64,000 bases of DNA, taken from contig DAOSEK010000003.1 in assembly GCA_035363095.1 (NCBI GenBank), positions 1 through 64,000 of the forward strand, written 5' to 3'. Position 1 is the first letter of the stretch. The number at the start of each line of letters is the position of its first letter. A program made the position numbers and the translations under genes. The DNA comes from DAOSEK01 sp035363095 (GTDB taxonomy: Archaea; Nanobdellota; Nanobdellia; Woesearchaeales; UBA119). Of the stretch, positions 1 through 9,114 are shown piece by piece. The notes under the pieces are model-generated. The model did no database searches. It worked only from the letters and a program-made list of their open reading frames with translations, and had not been told where the DNA came from.

Positions 1-245
1 CATACCTCGTGTTTCAACAAGAGGACTCGGTACGCTTTTTTGTAATCAACAACCTCGCTTTAATACAGCGCATGCTTTCATATTACCAACATACCGCGCC
101 CTTAAGGGTGAGGTTGTTGATTTTTCAAGCTGAAAGTTTGAAGAGACGGATTTTAATAAGAAGCGAACTAATAGGCATTTGACAAAAGGAGATTCACAAA
201 AAGCTTAAAACATAGAAACTATCTAGCAAGATATATGTGACATTT
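1..245 (+). repeat. Dispersed hairpin repeat, copy 1 (forward, left end cut by window)
   Basis: Positions 1-165 carry the core of the dispersed element: the CCTCGTGTT / AACAAGAGG hairpin, ACTCGGTACGCTTTTTTG, the closing arm AATCAACAACCTCGC, and the return arm GAGGTTGTTGATTTTTC. The tail to about 245 is decayed and holds ATCTAGCAAGATAT, a motif seen in other decayed copies. The true left end lies outside the window. Confidence 0.8.
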
Positions 246-332
246 ATAATTTAATATTTTTTTATGATTAATTACTTAAAAGAGATTGACTAAGAGATAT
301 TAATTGGTTAAATAAAATAAGAGGTGTGTGTA

Positions 333-1541
333 ATGGATAGTATTACAAACAATGAAAAATATCGCAAATTTTTACCTACAAAAAAAGATATTTTTCAAAA
401 GAGAGTGATTTTAAGACTTGATTTGAATGTTCCTTTGTATGATGCTAAGATTAGTGATAAATACAGGATATTATCAGCAGTTAAGTCTATAAAATTTATA
501 CTGGGTTATAGACCACAACAGATAATTATACTAAGCCATCTTGGAGACCCAAAAGGATTTGATATGAATCTTTCTTTAAAACCAGTTTACAAAGAGTTAT
601 CAAAGATCTTGAAAAAAGAGATTAAAAAAGATATTGCTTTTAAGAATATTGAAGAACTTGAAAAAAAGCTCTCTCAAAAATGCAATGAAAAGGAATTTGA
701 GATAATTCTTTTGGAAAATACTAGGTTTTATGAAGGAGAAACAAAAAATGATAAACATTTTTCACAAAGACTTTTAGGTTTAGGAAATGTTTTTGTAAAT
801 GATGGGTTTGGGGTTATGCACAGAAGACATTGCTCCAATTATGGTATTGCAGAATTTATGCCTTCTTTTATAGGTCCACTTTGTTTAGATGAGTTAGAGA
901 ACTTGGATTTTAGCAAATCTAAAAAGCCGTTTTTGGTTTTGCTTGGTGGAAAGAAACTTTCAACAAAAATCCCTGTAATAAAAGCGCTTTTAAAAAAGGC
1001 AGATAGTATTTTTTTAGGTGGGGCAATGGTGTTCACATTTTATAAAGCAATGGGCCTAGAAATTGGCAAATCCTTATACGAAAAAGAACTTATTAATGAG
1101 GCTAAATATCTTTTAAGAAACAAGAATATAATACTACCCAAAGATATACTTTGCTCAAAATCAATTGAAAAACCTATTAATACTGAAATCAAAAATTTTA
1201 ATTTATTGGGTATTGATGATTATGGAGTAGATATCGGTACTAAATCAATTACCGAACTTAAAGCTATTATTAACATATCTAAAACAATATTTTGGAATGG
1301 ACCATTTGGAATTTTTGAGATTAAAGATTTTTCTAAATCTACTAAAGGGTTATTAGGTATTTTAAAAGAATCTAAGGCAAAGATAATTGCGGGTGGAGGA
1401 GATAGTGTAATGGCGATAAATAAGTTTAAAGCGACTAATTGTTTTGATTTTATCTCTACTGGCGGAGGCGCTTCACTTGAGTTTATTGCAAAAGAAACAC
1501 TTGATTATTTAGAATTGTTAAAAAAAAAGAATAAGACTTAG
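333..1541 (+). CDS. pgk: Phosphoglycerate kinase
   Basis: Transfers phosphate between 1,3-bisphosphoglycerate and ADP in lower glycolysis, in the cytosol. The 402-residue product has the PGK N-terminal signature RVILRLDLNVPL, the substrate-loop region LLENTRFYEGE, the mid-protein LGGKKLSTKIPV element and the C-terminal nucleotide-binding GGGDS and STGGGASLE motifs. Length is normal for PGK. I start at ATG 333 because GAGGTG at 321-326 lies 6 nt upstream; an in-frame GTG at 324 overlaps that ribosome site. It is a single gene preceded by a dispersed repeat. GAPDH and enolase are also in the window but not adjacent, so glycolysis is scattered rather than in one operon. Confidence 0.96.
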   Translation: MDSITNNEKYRKFLPTKKDIFQKRVILRLDLNVPLYDAKISDKYRILSAVKSIKFILGYRPQQIIILSHLGDPKGFDMNLSLKPVYKELSKILKKEIKKDIAFKNIEELEKKLSQKCNEKEFEIILLENTRFYEGETKNDKHFSQRLLGLGNVFVNDGFGVMHRRHCSNYGIAEFMPSFIGPLCLDELENLDFSKSKKPFLVLLGGKKLSTKIPVIKALLKKADSIFLGGAMVFTFYKAMGLEIGKSLYEKELINEAKYLLRNKNIILPKDILCSKSIEKPINTEIKNFNLLGIDDYGVDIGTKSITELKAIINISKTIFWNGPFGIFEIKDFSKSTKGLLGILKESKAKIIAGGGDSVMAINKFKATNCFDFISTGGGASLEFIAKETLDYLELLKKKNKT

Positions 1542-1736
1542 GGATAAATACACAAGGCATAGTTCTTTTTAACAAATTCTATTTATTGTTCGTTTTTATT
1601 TTAAAATTGATCTAAACTCATTATTCTAAAATGAGAGTTTTAAAACAAATTGGTATGAACATATAGGTCTAGATTCAACAGATCTAGCTTTAATCAGTTT
1701 GACCTGATTTGAATCTTGGTTTTAATAGAACAAGTT

Positions 1737-2108
1737 TTAAAAGAATTCAATTTTTTTAACTTTTGAATTTAATCCAGAAACAATATTTATTCTTTTCTTT
1801 GTTAAACTATGAAGAAATTTTATTATCTCTTTATTGGCCTTCCCATCAATTGGTTTTTCTTTTATCTCAATTATAAAAATCTGTTTCAAAGGCTCATATA
1901 ACAGTTTATTTTCCTTTTTTGATGTGTTTATTTGAAAAATTAAAGAATTTTTAGTTGCAATAATTTCTTTTAATAACTCAACTGCTTTAAAATTAGATGA
2001 TAAATCATTCTTAGAGGATTTTACTTCATTAGAGGATTTGTCGTTGTTATGTGTTTGGGTATTTTTAGTGCATTGATTAGGTATAGAGAATTTTGTGTTT
2101 TTACTCAT
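1737..2108 (-). CDS. DUF167/YggU-family protein
   Basis: The C-terminal 75 or so residues match the DUF167 (YggU) fold: a strand-rich stretch ending in PIDGKANKEIIKFL and a terminal NIVSGLNSKVKKIEF. The motif DGKAN-x3-I is the family hallmark. Molecular function of the family is unknown. The N-terminal 45 residues are polar and low in complexity (many Asn, Lys, Ser, Gln, Thr) and are not part of the domain; no alternative Met lies closer to the domain, so they may be a real extension or the start may be non-ATG. No clear ribosome site precedes the ATG. Confidence 0.8.
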   Translation of the reverse strand: MSKNTKFSIPNQCTKNTQTHNNDKSSNEVKSSKNDLSSNFKAVELLKEIIATKNSLIFQINTSKKENKLLYEPLKQIFIIEIKEKPIDGKANKEIIKFLHSLTKKRINIVSGLNSKVKKIEFF

Positions 2109-2365
2109 AGCAATGTTACAAAGATAAATAATGTATTAAAAATTTTTGCTTTTTAAAGTAGTTTTATTATACATTATTTTTTAAGGTTATTTTGAGATTG
2201 TATTACAACATATTTTTTTTAAAAAAGAAGTAAATGAAAAGATAAGAATTATCTTTAAAGTTTCTAAAGAAACTATTTGAGATTTTAATAACAAAAAAAT
2301 ATAGTAAACTATAAAAAATACAATAAAGGGTTATCAGGGTTAACATATTAAGGTTTAATAGAACA

Positions 2366-2452
2366 GATTACACCGATACTAAGCTAAATAAATACTAAAT
2401 TGAATACTATGAAACACTGATGAAGGTGTAATCTTTTGATTATAAAAGATTA
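2366..2452. other. Competing inverted repeats just after TFS
   Basis: TAATCTTTT (2429-2437) and AAAAGATTA (2444-2452) form a 9-bp hairpin immediately after the TFS stop codon on the minus strand. GGTGTAATC (2425-2433) is also the exact complement of GATTACACC (2366-2374). The two pairings share bases 2429-2433, so they exclude each other. It may be a terminator or 3' end structure of TFS mRNA, or part of a small RNA. The rest of the gap 2109-2365 is AT-rich with no ORF or RNA that I recognise. Confidence 0.45.
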
Positions 2453-2455
2453 TTT

Positions 2456-2785
2456 TTAGGAGTAATCCCTCCAAGTATGTTCACATTTTGTGCATTTGTA
2501 AAATTTGGTCTCAGGTTCATCTGATGCCCTTGTTTGCATTGTCCAAAAATAGGCATAGCTATTTCCACACTTTGGACACTCTACTTCCATCTTTGGCAAG
2601 TTTTCACCTTCTGAAGCGTTATCTATTACTACAACTTCTTTTTGTTCTTCACTTTTTTCTGTTAGAACTGTTTTTGATTCCTTACTTGCATATCCGCAGG
2701 AAGCACAATACATGAATGATTTTTTGTCAGTCTTTTTAGGAAAGAGCAAACTTCCACATTTTGAACAAAACATTTCCATATTCAT
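2456..2785 (-). CDS. tfs: Transcription factor S (archaeal TFIIS/RPB9-like)
   Basis: Stimulates RNA cleavage by stalled or backtracked archaeal RNA polymerase. Two zinc ribbons are visible: the N-terminal one with MFCSKCG and YCASCGY, and the C-terminal one with CPKCGNSYAYF and FYKCTKCEHTWR. Between the last cysteine pairs lies TRASDEP; the acidic Asp-Glu pair is the catalytic hairpin of cleavage factors. Length (109 residues) is typical. I choose the ATG at 2785 because GGTGA lies just upstream; the longer reading frame would start at a GTG inside that ribosome site. An inverted repeat follows the stop codon closely. Confidence 0.95.
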   Translation of the reverse strand: MNMEMFCSKCGSLLFPKKTDKKSFMYCASCGYASKESKTVLTEKSEEQKEVVVIDNASEGENLPKMEVECPKCGNSYAYFWTMQTRASDEPETKFYKCTKCEHTWRDYS

Positions 2786-2833
2786 AATAATCACCTTTTA
2801 CATTAAAATAATTAAAATATTTAAAATAAATCT

Positions 2834-3553
2834 TTACCTAAAGACACCCAAAAACGAGCTAAACAAATCATAAATCAAAATTTTTATATACCCTAGATAA
2901 GGTATTTTAAATATTGCTTTTCCTAATAATTTTGATTTATCTATTTCTTTTTCAGATTCTAATTGAGCATAATTATGATCGCCTTTTGTTGAGAATGTAT
3001 TGTAATCTTTGGAGATATTTATAAGTCTATGAATCAGAGGATATTCCTGATCTGCCCAAAACACAATAACATCCCCTATCTCATATTTTTCTTTTGAGAT
3101 ACCTCTTATGATTAAGACATCTCCTTTACTAAATCCATTTTTGAAGGGATATGTCTCAAATTCAGAAAAGCTTATCCCATTTTTTTCATACCATAAACCA
3201 CAAACTTCCCAATAATTTTGCAGAGATTTTTGATAATCATTTACTTTTGAACCACACAAATATCCATTTTTATCTATTCCATGGTCCATACTCCCAGAGA
3301 TTACAGCAACTATAGGATGAGTTGTTGCCATTGCAAGATTTAGTGTTGGATAAACTAAGAATTTAACTACTATGAATGCAAATAGTAAAAATGCTAAAAA
3401 ACTCCATATTGATTCACCTTTCCAAATGAAGTTCCAGATAATTTTTATTCCATTCAAAATCTTTTTTACTATGTTTTTAGCCATTTTTAAAATATAACCT
3501 TGGTTTAATGAATTTGGTTTAAAGCATAAAGCAACAATCGTTAGATCAGACAT
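2834..3553 (-). CDS. Signal peptidase I, archaeal/SEC11 type
   Basis: Membrane serine protease that removes signal peptides from secreted proteins. A hydrophobic segment (about residues 45-75) is followed by the box with the nucleophile, VISGSMDHG (Ser in SGSM). Next come GDVLIIRG and GDVIVFW, then PLIHRLINI, where archaeal/SEC11 enzymes have His instead of the bacterial Lys, and TKGDHNYAQ. A second hydrophobic stretch is near the C terminus. The start is uncertain: ATG 3553 has GGTAA at a suitable distance, while ATG 3484 gives a shorter cytosolic tail. The sequence before each ATG is a near-duplicate of the other. Many sequon-rich secreted proteins in this window are likely substrates. Confidence 0.9.
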   Translation of the reverse strand: MSDLTIVALCFKPNSLNQGYILKMAKNIVKKILNGIKIIWNFIWKGESIWSFLAFLLFAFIVVKFLVYPTLNLAMATTHPIVAVISGSMDHGIDKNGYLCGSKVNDYQKSLQNYWEVCGLWYEKNGISFSEFETYPFKNGFSKGDVLIIRGISKEKYEIGDVIVFWADQEYPLIHRLINISKDYNTFSTKGDHNYAQLESEKEIDKSKLLGKAIFKIPYLGYIKILIYDLFSSFLGVFR

Positions 3554-3714
3554 TAAAACTTACCTTGGCTCAGTAAGTTTGGTTTAAAGGATATGGGAGG
3601 CAAATTATATTTTTATTAGTCTTTTCCATTATGAGTTACATGGATTTATTTTTTGTCTTTTTGGCCTTTTGTTTTTTTTGCGATTCTTGATGATTTTTGA
3701 TTAAAAATGAAAAA

Positions 3715-4060
3715 CTTTGGCATAAATGCCAAGGGATATCTTAAGTGACCAAGGTTTTTGTTCTGTGAATACGCCTTTTCAAACTTTCGGCTTCATGACC
3801 AAAGTATGCAAAATGAGCAAGGATTTCATGAAATGAAAAACCACGGCATAAATGCCGAGGTATCTCTTGGATAGTCAAGGTTAATCCTTGTATGAATCCG
3901 TCTATTCTCACGTTGGCTTGAAAAATCAAAAACTCCGCCCTAAAGGGTGATGCCTGTTGGTAATATAAAAGCATGTGCTACATTCAGTGAGGTTGTTGAT
4001 TACAAAAAAGCGTACCAAGTCCTCGTGTTGAAACATGAGGTATGCTTTTCTATTAATCAA
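3715..4060 (-). repeat. Dispersed hairpin repeat, copy 2
   Basis: Full-length copy. It holds the ACGGCATAAATGCCGAGGT hairpin (about 3845-3865), the GCCCTAAAGGG hairpin, TTGGTAATATAAAAGCATG, GTGAGGTTGTTGATTAC, and the CCTCGTGTTGAAACATGAGG hairpin ending in TATGCTTTTC. A decayed extra module (GGCATAAATGCC, about 3718-3730) precedes it. In orientation it follows the flanking minus-strand genes. The remaining gap 4061-4334 is AT-rich and holds nothing I can name. Confidence 0.85.
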
Positions 4061-4334
4061 AAGACACTGGATTTATGTTTGAGATTTAATCCTTAATAAT
4101 TGTTTGTGAAATTTATCAATAATTTGTTATTTGTACTTGTTTTGCTGCAACTCTTCATAAGAGGACACAGACTGTAGCTGAAAAGGTCTGCTTAAAAAAG
4201 TATCGGTTTTTATTAGTTTTTTTATGGAATTTTAAAGAATTCCGAGATTCTTTGCAATTATCAGTGAATATATCTGGTTATCTAACCTAGTAATTTTAAC
4301 AAAAAAGCATATAACAAAAAAGCAAAAATAAGGA

Positions 4335-5279
4335 TTAAACGGTTTTTACATACTCGCTCTTGGTCACTTTTCGCATTTTTGCAAGTTTTTCTATTTCTTT
4401 ATCTATATTTGAACCATATTGAGCGGCTTTTTTAGGTTCAAATGAGAATTCCTCTTTTAAGCCTAATATTACAGCCGCTTTTCTAAGACAATATTTCTTT
4501 ATAGAGTTTTTTATCTTAAGCTCTTGTGGAATTTTCATTGCTAAACTGATAAGTTCTTTTGATAGAAATGGCAAGATAGCTTTCTTTTTGTAGTAATCAA
4601 TAATTGCTATGTCTCTTGATAAATCCCTGTGATAGAGTTCAAAAAGACCATTCCAGCACTCCTCATTTATGGATTTTGCGTTCTCATGCCTTTGGTATCC
4701 TGCAAAAATCTCTTCAGAGCCAAGACCTGTTAGAATATGCTCATAGTGATTCATTGATTTTGAGTATTTCATTCCTAAAACAAATACTGAGCCTACGCTT
4801 ACCTTTACGTAGTTTGAATCATTAATTATTTGCTTTGTTAAAGGAATTATATTTTCAAGTTTTTTATGGTTCATTTCAATTATTTTGTGATTAAAACCGT
4901 AATATTTTGAAACGATTTTTGAGAATTCTATATCATGAGAACCTGTAAAACCGATTGTAATACAGACAAAGTCTCTTTTGAATTTTTGTGCAAGATAAGC
5001 AATAAGAGTTGAATCGATACCGCCCGAAAAGAATAATATGAATTTTTTTGGAAGATTTTTTTCAAATGAAGAATAAATTTTTTGAGAAAGTAGTTTAAAT
5101 ATTTTTTCAGGTGCTATTTTAAGAATTTCTAAGTTATTTGATTCTTTTAAATTTTTTATATGATTTTTCCATTTATCTGATGTTAAAGAAGTATCAATGA
5201 GTATATCTTTTGTGAGTGATGTATTTGCAGGATTTTGTTTTAAAAAGTTTTCTTTTTCTAGGTGTGTTTCTTTTTCCAT
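4335..5279 (-). CDS. Asparagine-synthetase-like ATP-pyrophosphatase (no glutaminase domain)
   Basis: The PP-loop SGGIDST (residues 85-91) that binds ATP pyrophosphate is intact, followed by VCITIGF, TGLGSEEIFAGY and LPFLSKELISLAMKIP, all in the order seen in the synthetase half of AsnB. The family activates a carboxylate by adenylation and amidates it. The N-terminal glutamine-hydrolysing domain with its catalytic Cys is missing; in its place are about 75 polar residues. It may use free ammonia, or act on a different substrate as other stand-alone asparagine-synthase domains do. A C-terminal basic tail (KLAKMRKVTKSEYVKTV) follows. No amino-acid biosynthesis genes are nearby. Substrate is unknown. 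Confidence 0.85.
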   Translation of the reverse strand: MEKETHLEKENFLKQNPANTSLTKDILIDTSLTSDKWKNHIKNLKESNNLEILKIAPEKIFKLLSQKIYSSFEKNLPKKFILFFSGGIDSTLIAYLAQKFKRDFVCITIGFTGSHDIEFSKIVSKYYGFNHKIIEMNHKKLENIIPLTKQIINDSNYVKVSVGSVFVLGMKYSKSMNHYEHILTGLGSEEIFAGYQRHENAKSINEECWNGLFELYHRDLSRDIAIIDYYKKKAILPFLSKELISLAMKIPQELKIKNSIKKYCLRKAAVILGLKEEFSFEPKKAAQYGSNIDKEIEKLAKMRKVTKSEYVKTV

Positions 5280-5395
5280 TTGATTTTTACTCTTTTATAT
5301 AGATGTTATAATGTTGGATTAACTTCTTACAAATAAAAAATGTTTAAAGCACAAATACTTTGAGTATCTAGTTAATATTTTAAAGCTATTTAGTT

Positions 5396-7210
5396 CTACT
5401 GAGTTTCATAGATAACAGAGTATGTTATAGAATAACAATCTATAACATCTTGAATTTTGAAGTCTTTTAATAATTTTAAAGCATCTTCCTTTTTTATATT
5501 GGCAGACATTTTCTCATCATAATCTATTTTTGACCTTGTAATTGTATAGTGCACCAAATTTTCAGATTTGATTTCTTTTGAGGTGGATTTGTTATCTAAG
5601 TCTATTATTTGTTTTCCTGTAACTAGCTCAATTAAAATCGAGCTTTTTTTCAGTTGATTATCTTCCACAACTACATATAGTGAAGGAATAAGTATTGTTT
5701 TTATTTTTGAAATCTTTTTCTTTGTCATGAGTTCTATGTCTTTTGGAGTAGTCCTTGGGAACAATAAATTCTGAGTGTCTTCGTTATAAGATTCAACTTT
5801 TTTTAAAAAGTCAACCTTTTCTTCCTCTTCTAAGGCTTTTTGAGCCTCTCCTCCATGTTTTGTTTTTCGTGGTCTAATTGAAACAATCAAAGGAACATCT
5901 ACAAATCCTGATACTATCGCTGTTCCTATTGGAAGATTAATTATATCTGATTCAGTTTCGTAGGTGATTCCTTCTACTGAATTTGAGATTGATTTAAGGT
6001 CATTAGGGTTTGTTATTTTTAGTATTATTTGTGTAGAACATTGAGATAGTACACTTTTGTCTATTCTGGCAGGTCGTTGGCTTATTATGCATAATCCAAG
6101 CCCGAATTTTCTTCCTTCTGATGCTATCATTCTTAGGATCTGAGAACTTCTTGATTCTCCAAATGAACGTTCAGGACAAAAGTTATGTGCTTCTTCAACT
6201 ACTAAAAAGAAAGGAGGAATTTTTGATTTTTTTCTTAAGTCAAAAAGATTTTTTGCTACAATGAATAATATTATTTGCTGAACATATGGGGGATATCCTT
6301 TCAGGTTAAAAAGAGTGATTTGACCTTTTTTTACAAGTTCTTCGTATCTGATTGCTTCTTCAGAAAAAATTGAAAAGGAGCGAAGGAAGTCAATTGTCCC
6401 AATTAATGAGTATTTCTGTGGATTTTCCTCAGAGGAGATTGCATAAATCAGATCAGAGAGACTTAATTTATCTAGATTCTTAATCACTGAAAATAACAAC
6501 GCCTTTTGTCCCGGAGTTATTTTTGAGGGTAAAAGACTTATTAGGTCCATTGGACTAAATTCATCTTTTAATCGGATTGGCAAAACATCAGAGACTATTG
6601 AGGGGTCTGCATATTCTAAGAGCATTTCGGGATAACTCTTAGGAAAAAGCCCCATTGATTCTAGCTTGATTTTATCTAAAGGATTTTGATTTGGATATTT
6701 TATTGACGAATATTCTCCGTGAGGATCAAATATGATGATTGGTATTTTTCTTTCAAGTATTTCTTCGATTAATACTCCAGAACAATATGATTTTCCAGCA
6801 CCAGATTTTGCAAGTATTGAGACATGTTTTGTAAGGATTTTATTTAAATCAAGTAAAACAGGAATATTTCTTCCCTCAAGATTTCCTAGGTATGCACTTT
6901 TTGTGTTGTCTTTTTCAAGAAGTATTTCTTTAATAAAAGAATCACTTGCTAAAACCACTTCAGAATCTGGTTTGAATGGTATCCTTGGTTGAAGTATCCT
7001 TTGAGTACCAAGGTCTTTTGCGCCTATTATCCTACATTTGGCTATTGTTTTTTCACTATCCCTGTAAAGTTCAGCAATTTGGCACAGATAATAGTTATTG
7101 TCTTCACCTATAACCTGCACAAATTCAAGCTTTTTAGAGTTTTGCTCATTTGTTACAATAAACTCAAATTCTACTGTCGTTACTTTCCCTATGATTTTTC
7201 CTAATATCAT
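5396..7210 (-). CDS. herA: HerA hexameric DNA helicase/translocase
   Basis: HerA pumps DNA and works with the NurA nuclease in archaeal end resection. The 604-residue protein has the N-terminal HerA beta-barrel region, Walker A SGAGKS (136-141), the IIIFDPHGEY element, Walker B LVVEEAHNF near residue 335, and the IASEGRKFGLGLCIISQRP sensor region followed by STQIILKITNPNDLK. The protein is longer than minimal HerA, with a C-terminal extension of about 100 residues. NurA is not adjacent as is common in other archaea but about 19 kb away (26005-26955), on the same strand. Mre11/Rad50 genes are not in the window. Confidence 0.94.
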   Translation of the reverse strand: MILGKIIGKVTTVEFEFIVTNEQNSKKLEFVQVIGEDNNYYLCQIAELYRDSEKTIAKCRIIGAKDLGTQRILQPRIPFKPDSEVVLASDSFIKEILLEKDNTKSAYLGNLEGRNIPVLLDLNKILTKHVSILAKSGAGKSYCSGVLIEEILERKIPIIIFDPHGEYSSIKYPNQNPLDKIKLESMGLFPKSYPEMLLEYADPSIVSDVLPIRLKDEFSPMDLISLLPSKITPGQKALLFSVIKNLDKLSLSDLIYAISSEENPQKYSLIGTIDFLRSFSIFSEEAIRYEELVKKGQITLFNLKGYPPYVQQIILFIVAKNLFDLRKKSKIPPFFLVVEEAHNFCPERSFGESRSSQILRMIASEGRKFGLGLCIISQRPARIDKSVLSQCSTQIILKITNPNDLKSISNSVEGITYETESDIINLPIGTAIVSGFVDVPLIVSIRPRKTKHGGEAQKALEEEEKVDFLKKVESYNEDTQNLLFPRTTPKDIELMTKKKISKIKTILIPSLYVVVEDNQLKKSSILIELVTGKQIIDLDNKSTSKEIKSENLVHYTITRSKIDYDEKMSANIKKEDALKLLKDFKIQDVIDCYSITYSVIYETQ

Positions 7211-7261
7211 TTGTATGTTTCAAAACTTTTTTTGTGTTTATAAATTTTGTTTAAAAGATAA

Positions 7262-7335
7262 GGGTAAGCCATCACAATGAAAAATCTGGTCATAAATACC
7301 AAAAGCATCTCATTTAGTCAACGGAGTTTGGAAAT
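7262..7335 (-). repeat. Decayed copy of the dispersed repeat (copy 3)
   Basis: AATGAAAAATCTGGTCATAAATACCAAAAGCATCTC followed by TTTAGTCAACGG resembles the first hairpin module of the element (AATGAAAAACCTCGGCATAAATGCCGAGG...ATAGTC) but the palindrome is no longer intact. The remainder of the 7211-7588 gap is AT-rich and holds only the promoter region of the next gene. Confidence 0.5.
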
Positions 7336-7588
7336 ATATAAATATAGGTTAAAAACATTATTTTATGAATTTTATTTTATTGACCACTAAATAATAGTTA
7401 AAATCGCAGTATTTGCTTGTATCAGAACCAATTAAAAAATACAACGCTTTGCAAAGAATAATGTTTATTCGACTTTTTTGATAGTGTTAGGGATTTAATG
7501 AGTATGTTGATAATTAGATTCAAATAATGATATAATAGTTGCTTTTAAGAGTAAGATTTAATGGGTAAATGAAATAAAGGGAGAAAAA

Positions 7589-8260
7589 ATGGAACTAAAC
7601 TACACTGGTTTGGAAAAAATGGTTGGAGAACAGGATGGCGATAAGTTGGCTTTGGCACTTTTAATTACTCAGATTGAAAAAGATCTCATAGAAAATGACT
7701 GCCGTACCTTTGCTGAGTGGATTGGTCGCTGTTCTATGCAGTATGGTAAATCTGGTGGGAATAAAATGGGAGAAGTTGAGAAAAAAATCAAAAAAGAGTA
7801 TAGAAGTGTTATTGAAAATAATTGTTCCCCAAATCCTAAGAGATTTTCAGCTCTTTGTAAAATGATAAATATAATGCATCCATTGGTAACTGAAGAAGGA
7901 TTTGATTGGATTGATTATTTAAATGAGAAATACTTTAAAAAAAGAGTTAAGAATTTTGATGTTGAAACACTAAAATATTGGATTGAAGATGGACATAGGA
8001 ATAATGTAATTGATTATCTTCGCGCAACCCATGAAATTGCACAGAAAACTAATAAATTAAAGTATTTTGAAAGATATGAAGAACTTGCACGCAACATCTC
8101 ACTTGACCTTGTTAGAGAAGCAAGAAATGGAGTTACATCAAATCTTCAAAAGAATATCTACCTTGCTAATGAACTTAGAAGAATGATTAATTGGCCAACT
8201 CTTTGTGATAAAGAAATTGAATGCATAACTAAAGATTATTTAGTAGCAAAGAACAAATGA
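7589..8260 (+). CDS. Conserved-looking hypothetical protein, 223 aa
   Basis: I do not recognise a family. The protein is soluble, helical and charged, with no signal peptide or membrane segment. AAGGGAG lies 6-7 nt before the ATG, and codon use resembles its neighbours, so it is very likely real. Notable segments are the Cys-bearing NDCRTFAEWIGRCSM and ENNCSPNPKRFSALCK, then WIEDGHRNNVIDYLRAT and LANELRRMINWP. The five scattered cysteines do not form an obvious CxxC zinc site. It stands alone between the divergent herA gene and the convergent HAD gene. The helical make-up would suit a structural or binding role, but nothing in sequence or context gives a function. Confidence 0.75.
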   Translation: MELNYTGLEKMVGEQDGDKLALALLITQIEKDLIENDCRTFAEWIGRCSMQYGKSGGNKMGEVEKKIKKEYRSVIENNCSPNPKRFSALCKMINIMHPLVTEEGFDWIDYLNEKYFKKRVKNFDVETLKYWIEDGHRNNVIDYLRATHEIAQKTNKLKYFERYEELARNISLDLVREARNGVTSNLQKNIYLANELRRMINWPTLCDKEIECITKDYLVAKNK

Positions 8261-8340
8261 TTTCAGGGCATAATTTTATTCAATTTAGGGTATTTAAGCT
8301 CAAGATGGTTAAATAACACTATTAAAAAAATTTTTTAGAT

Positions 8341-9069
8341 TTATACTATTATTTTTTTTAAATCTTTTAATGATTTTAAATGATAGTCAATATATTTTTT
8401 TAATTTGGGAAGTTTTGATTCATAATGACTTTTCCAGCTACCTCTTAAGATACAAGCAGTTTGCATTTCTGCGTTTTTTCCCCCAATACAATCTGCATAA
8501 GGATTATCTCCAACCACTAAGCAATTATTGGGTTTTATTTTTAATTTTTTGGCACAGAGTATAAAAACTGATTTATCTGGCTTATTAAACCCAGTATCAT
8601 CTGATGTGACAATAGTTTTGAAAAACCTATCAATTTTTAGCTTTTTCACTCTTTTAATTTTATATTCTTTTTTTCCATCAGAATCAGAAACTAATCCTAA
8701 AGGAACTTTACGATAAAGATATTCAAGTATGTCTTTTGCATCAGAGTAAAGCCTTACATTGTTTTCAAGTTCTGACCAAAAAAGCCTTTCAAAATAGATT
8801 ATTCTCCTCAAAGAGATATGTGAATTAAGTGTATCTAGTGCTTTTTTTACCCAAAGAGTTCTTGAAAAAAATGCAGGTGTTTTTCCTTCTAAAAGGAAAC
8901 CTTTCTTTGTTTTATCAAATACTTTTCTAAACTTATTGTAAGGCAGTTTTGCTTCAAGGGCAATAGCTCTTAGTACTTTATTTTCAGATTTAATCTCAGC
9001 ACTTACAAAGTACTCCAGTGTGTTATCAAAGTCAAAAATAACCGCTTTGATCTCTTTATCTTCTTTCAT
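8341..9069 (-). CDS. HAD-superfamily hydrolase
   Basis: Haloacid-dehalogenase-type phosphatase. Motif I is VIFDFDNTLEYF (nucleophile and acid Asp), motif II VSDSDGKK, motif III Lys in GFNKPDKSVF, and motif IV VVGDNPYADCIGGKNAEM. An alpha-helical cap lies between motifs I and II, as in class I HADs (phosphoglycolate phosphatase / YjjG group). The substrate cannot be told from sequence. The upstream GTG at 9078 is in frame, but ATG 9069 fits the domain start better. Downstream of it (plus side) is a dispersed repeat; it converges with the 7589 gene. Confidence 0.9.
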   Translation of the reverse strand: MKEDKEIKAVIFDFDNTLEYFVSAEIKSENKVLRAIALEAKLPYNKFRKVFDKTKKGFLLEGKTPAFFSRTLWVKKALDTLNSHISLRRIIYFERLFWSELENNVRLYSDAKDILEYLYRKVPLGLVSDSDGKKEYKIKRVKKLKIDRFFKTIVTSDDTGFNKPDKSVFILCAKKLKIKPNNCLVVGDNPYADCIGGKNAEMQTACILRGSWKSHYESKLPKLKKYIDYHLKSLKDLKKIIV

Positions 9070-9114
9070 AGCAACCACTCTTTATTACTTATTTTTTTAG
9101 TTTTTATTCAAGAT

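Noticed and set aside
2411..2434. C/D-box guide RNA suggested by CTGATGA
   Set aside because: Only one box-like motif at the wrong place; no second C or D box at the expected distance.
3741..3974. 77-codon open frame on the minus strand
   Set aside because: It lies fully inside a dispersed repeat and its product (PFRAEFLIFQANVRIDG) recurs with changes in other copies as a by-product of the repeated DNA; no ribosome site.
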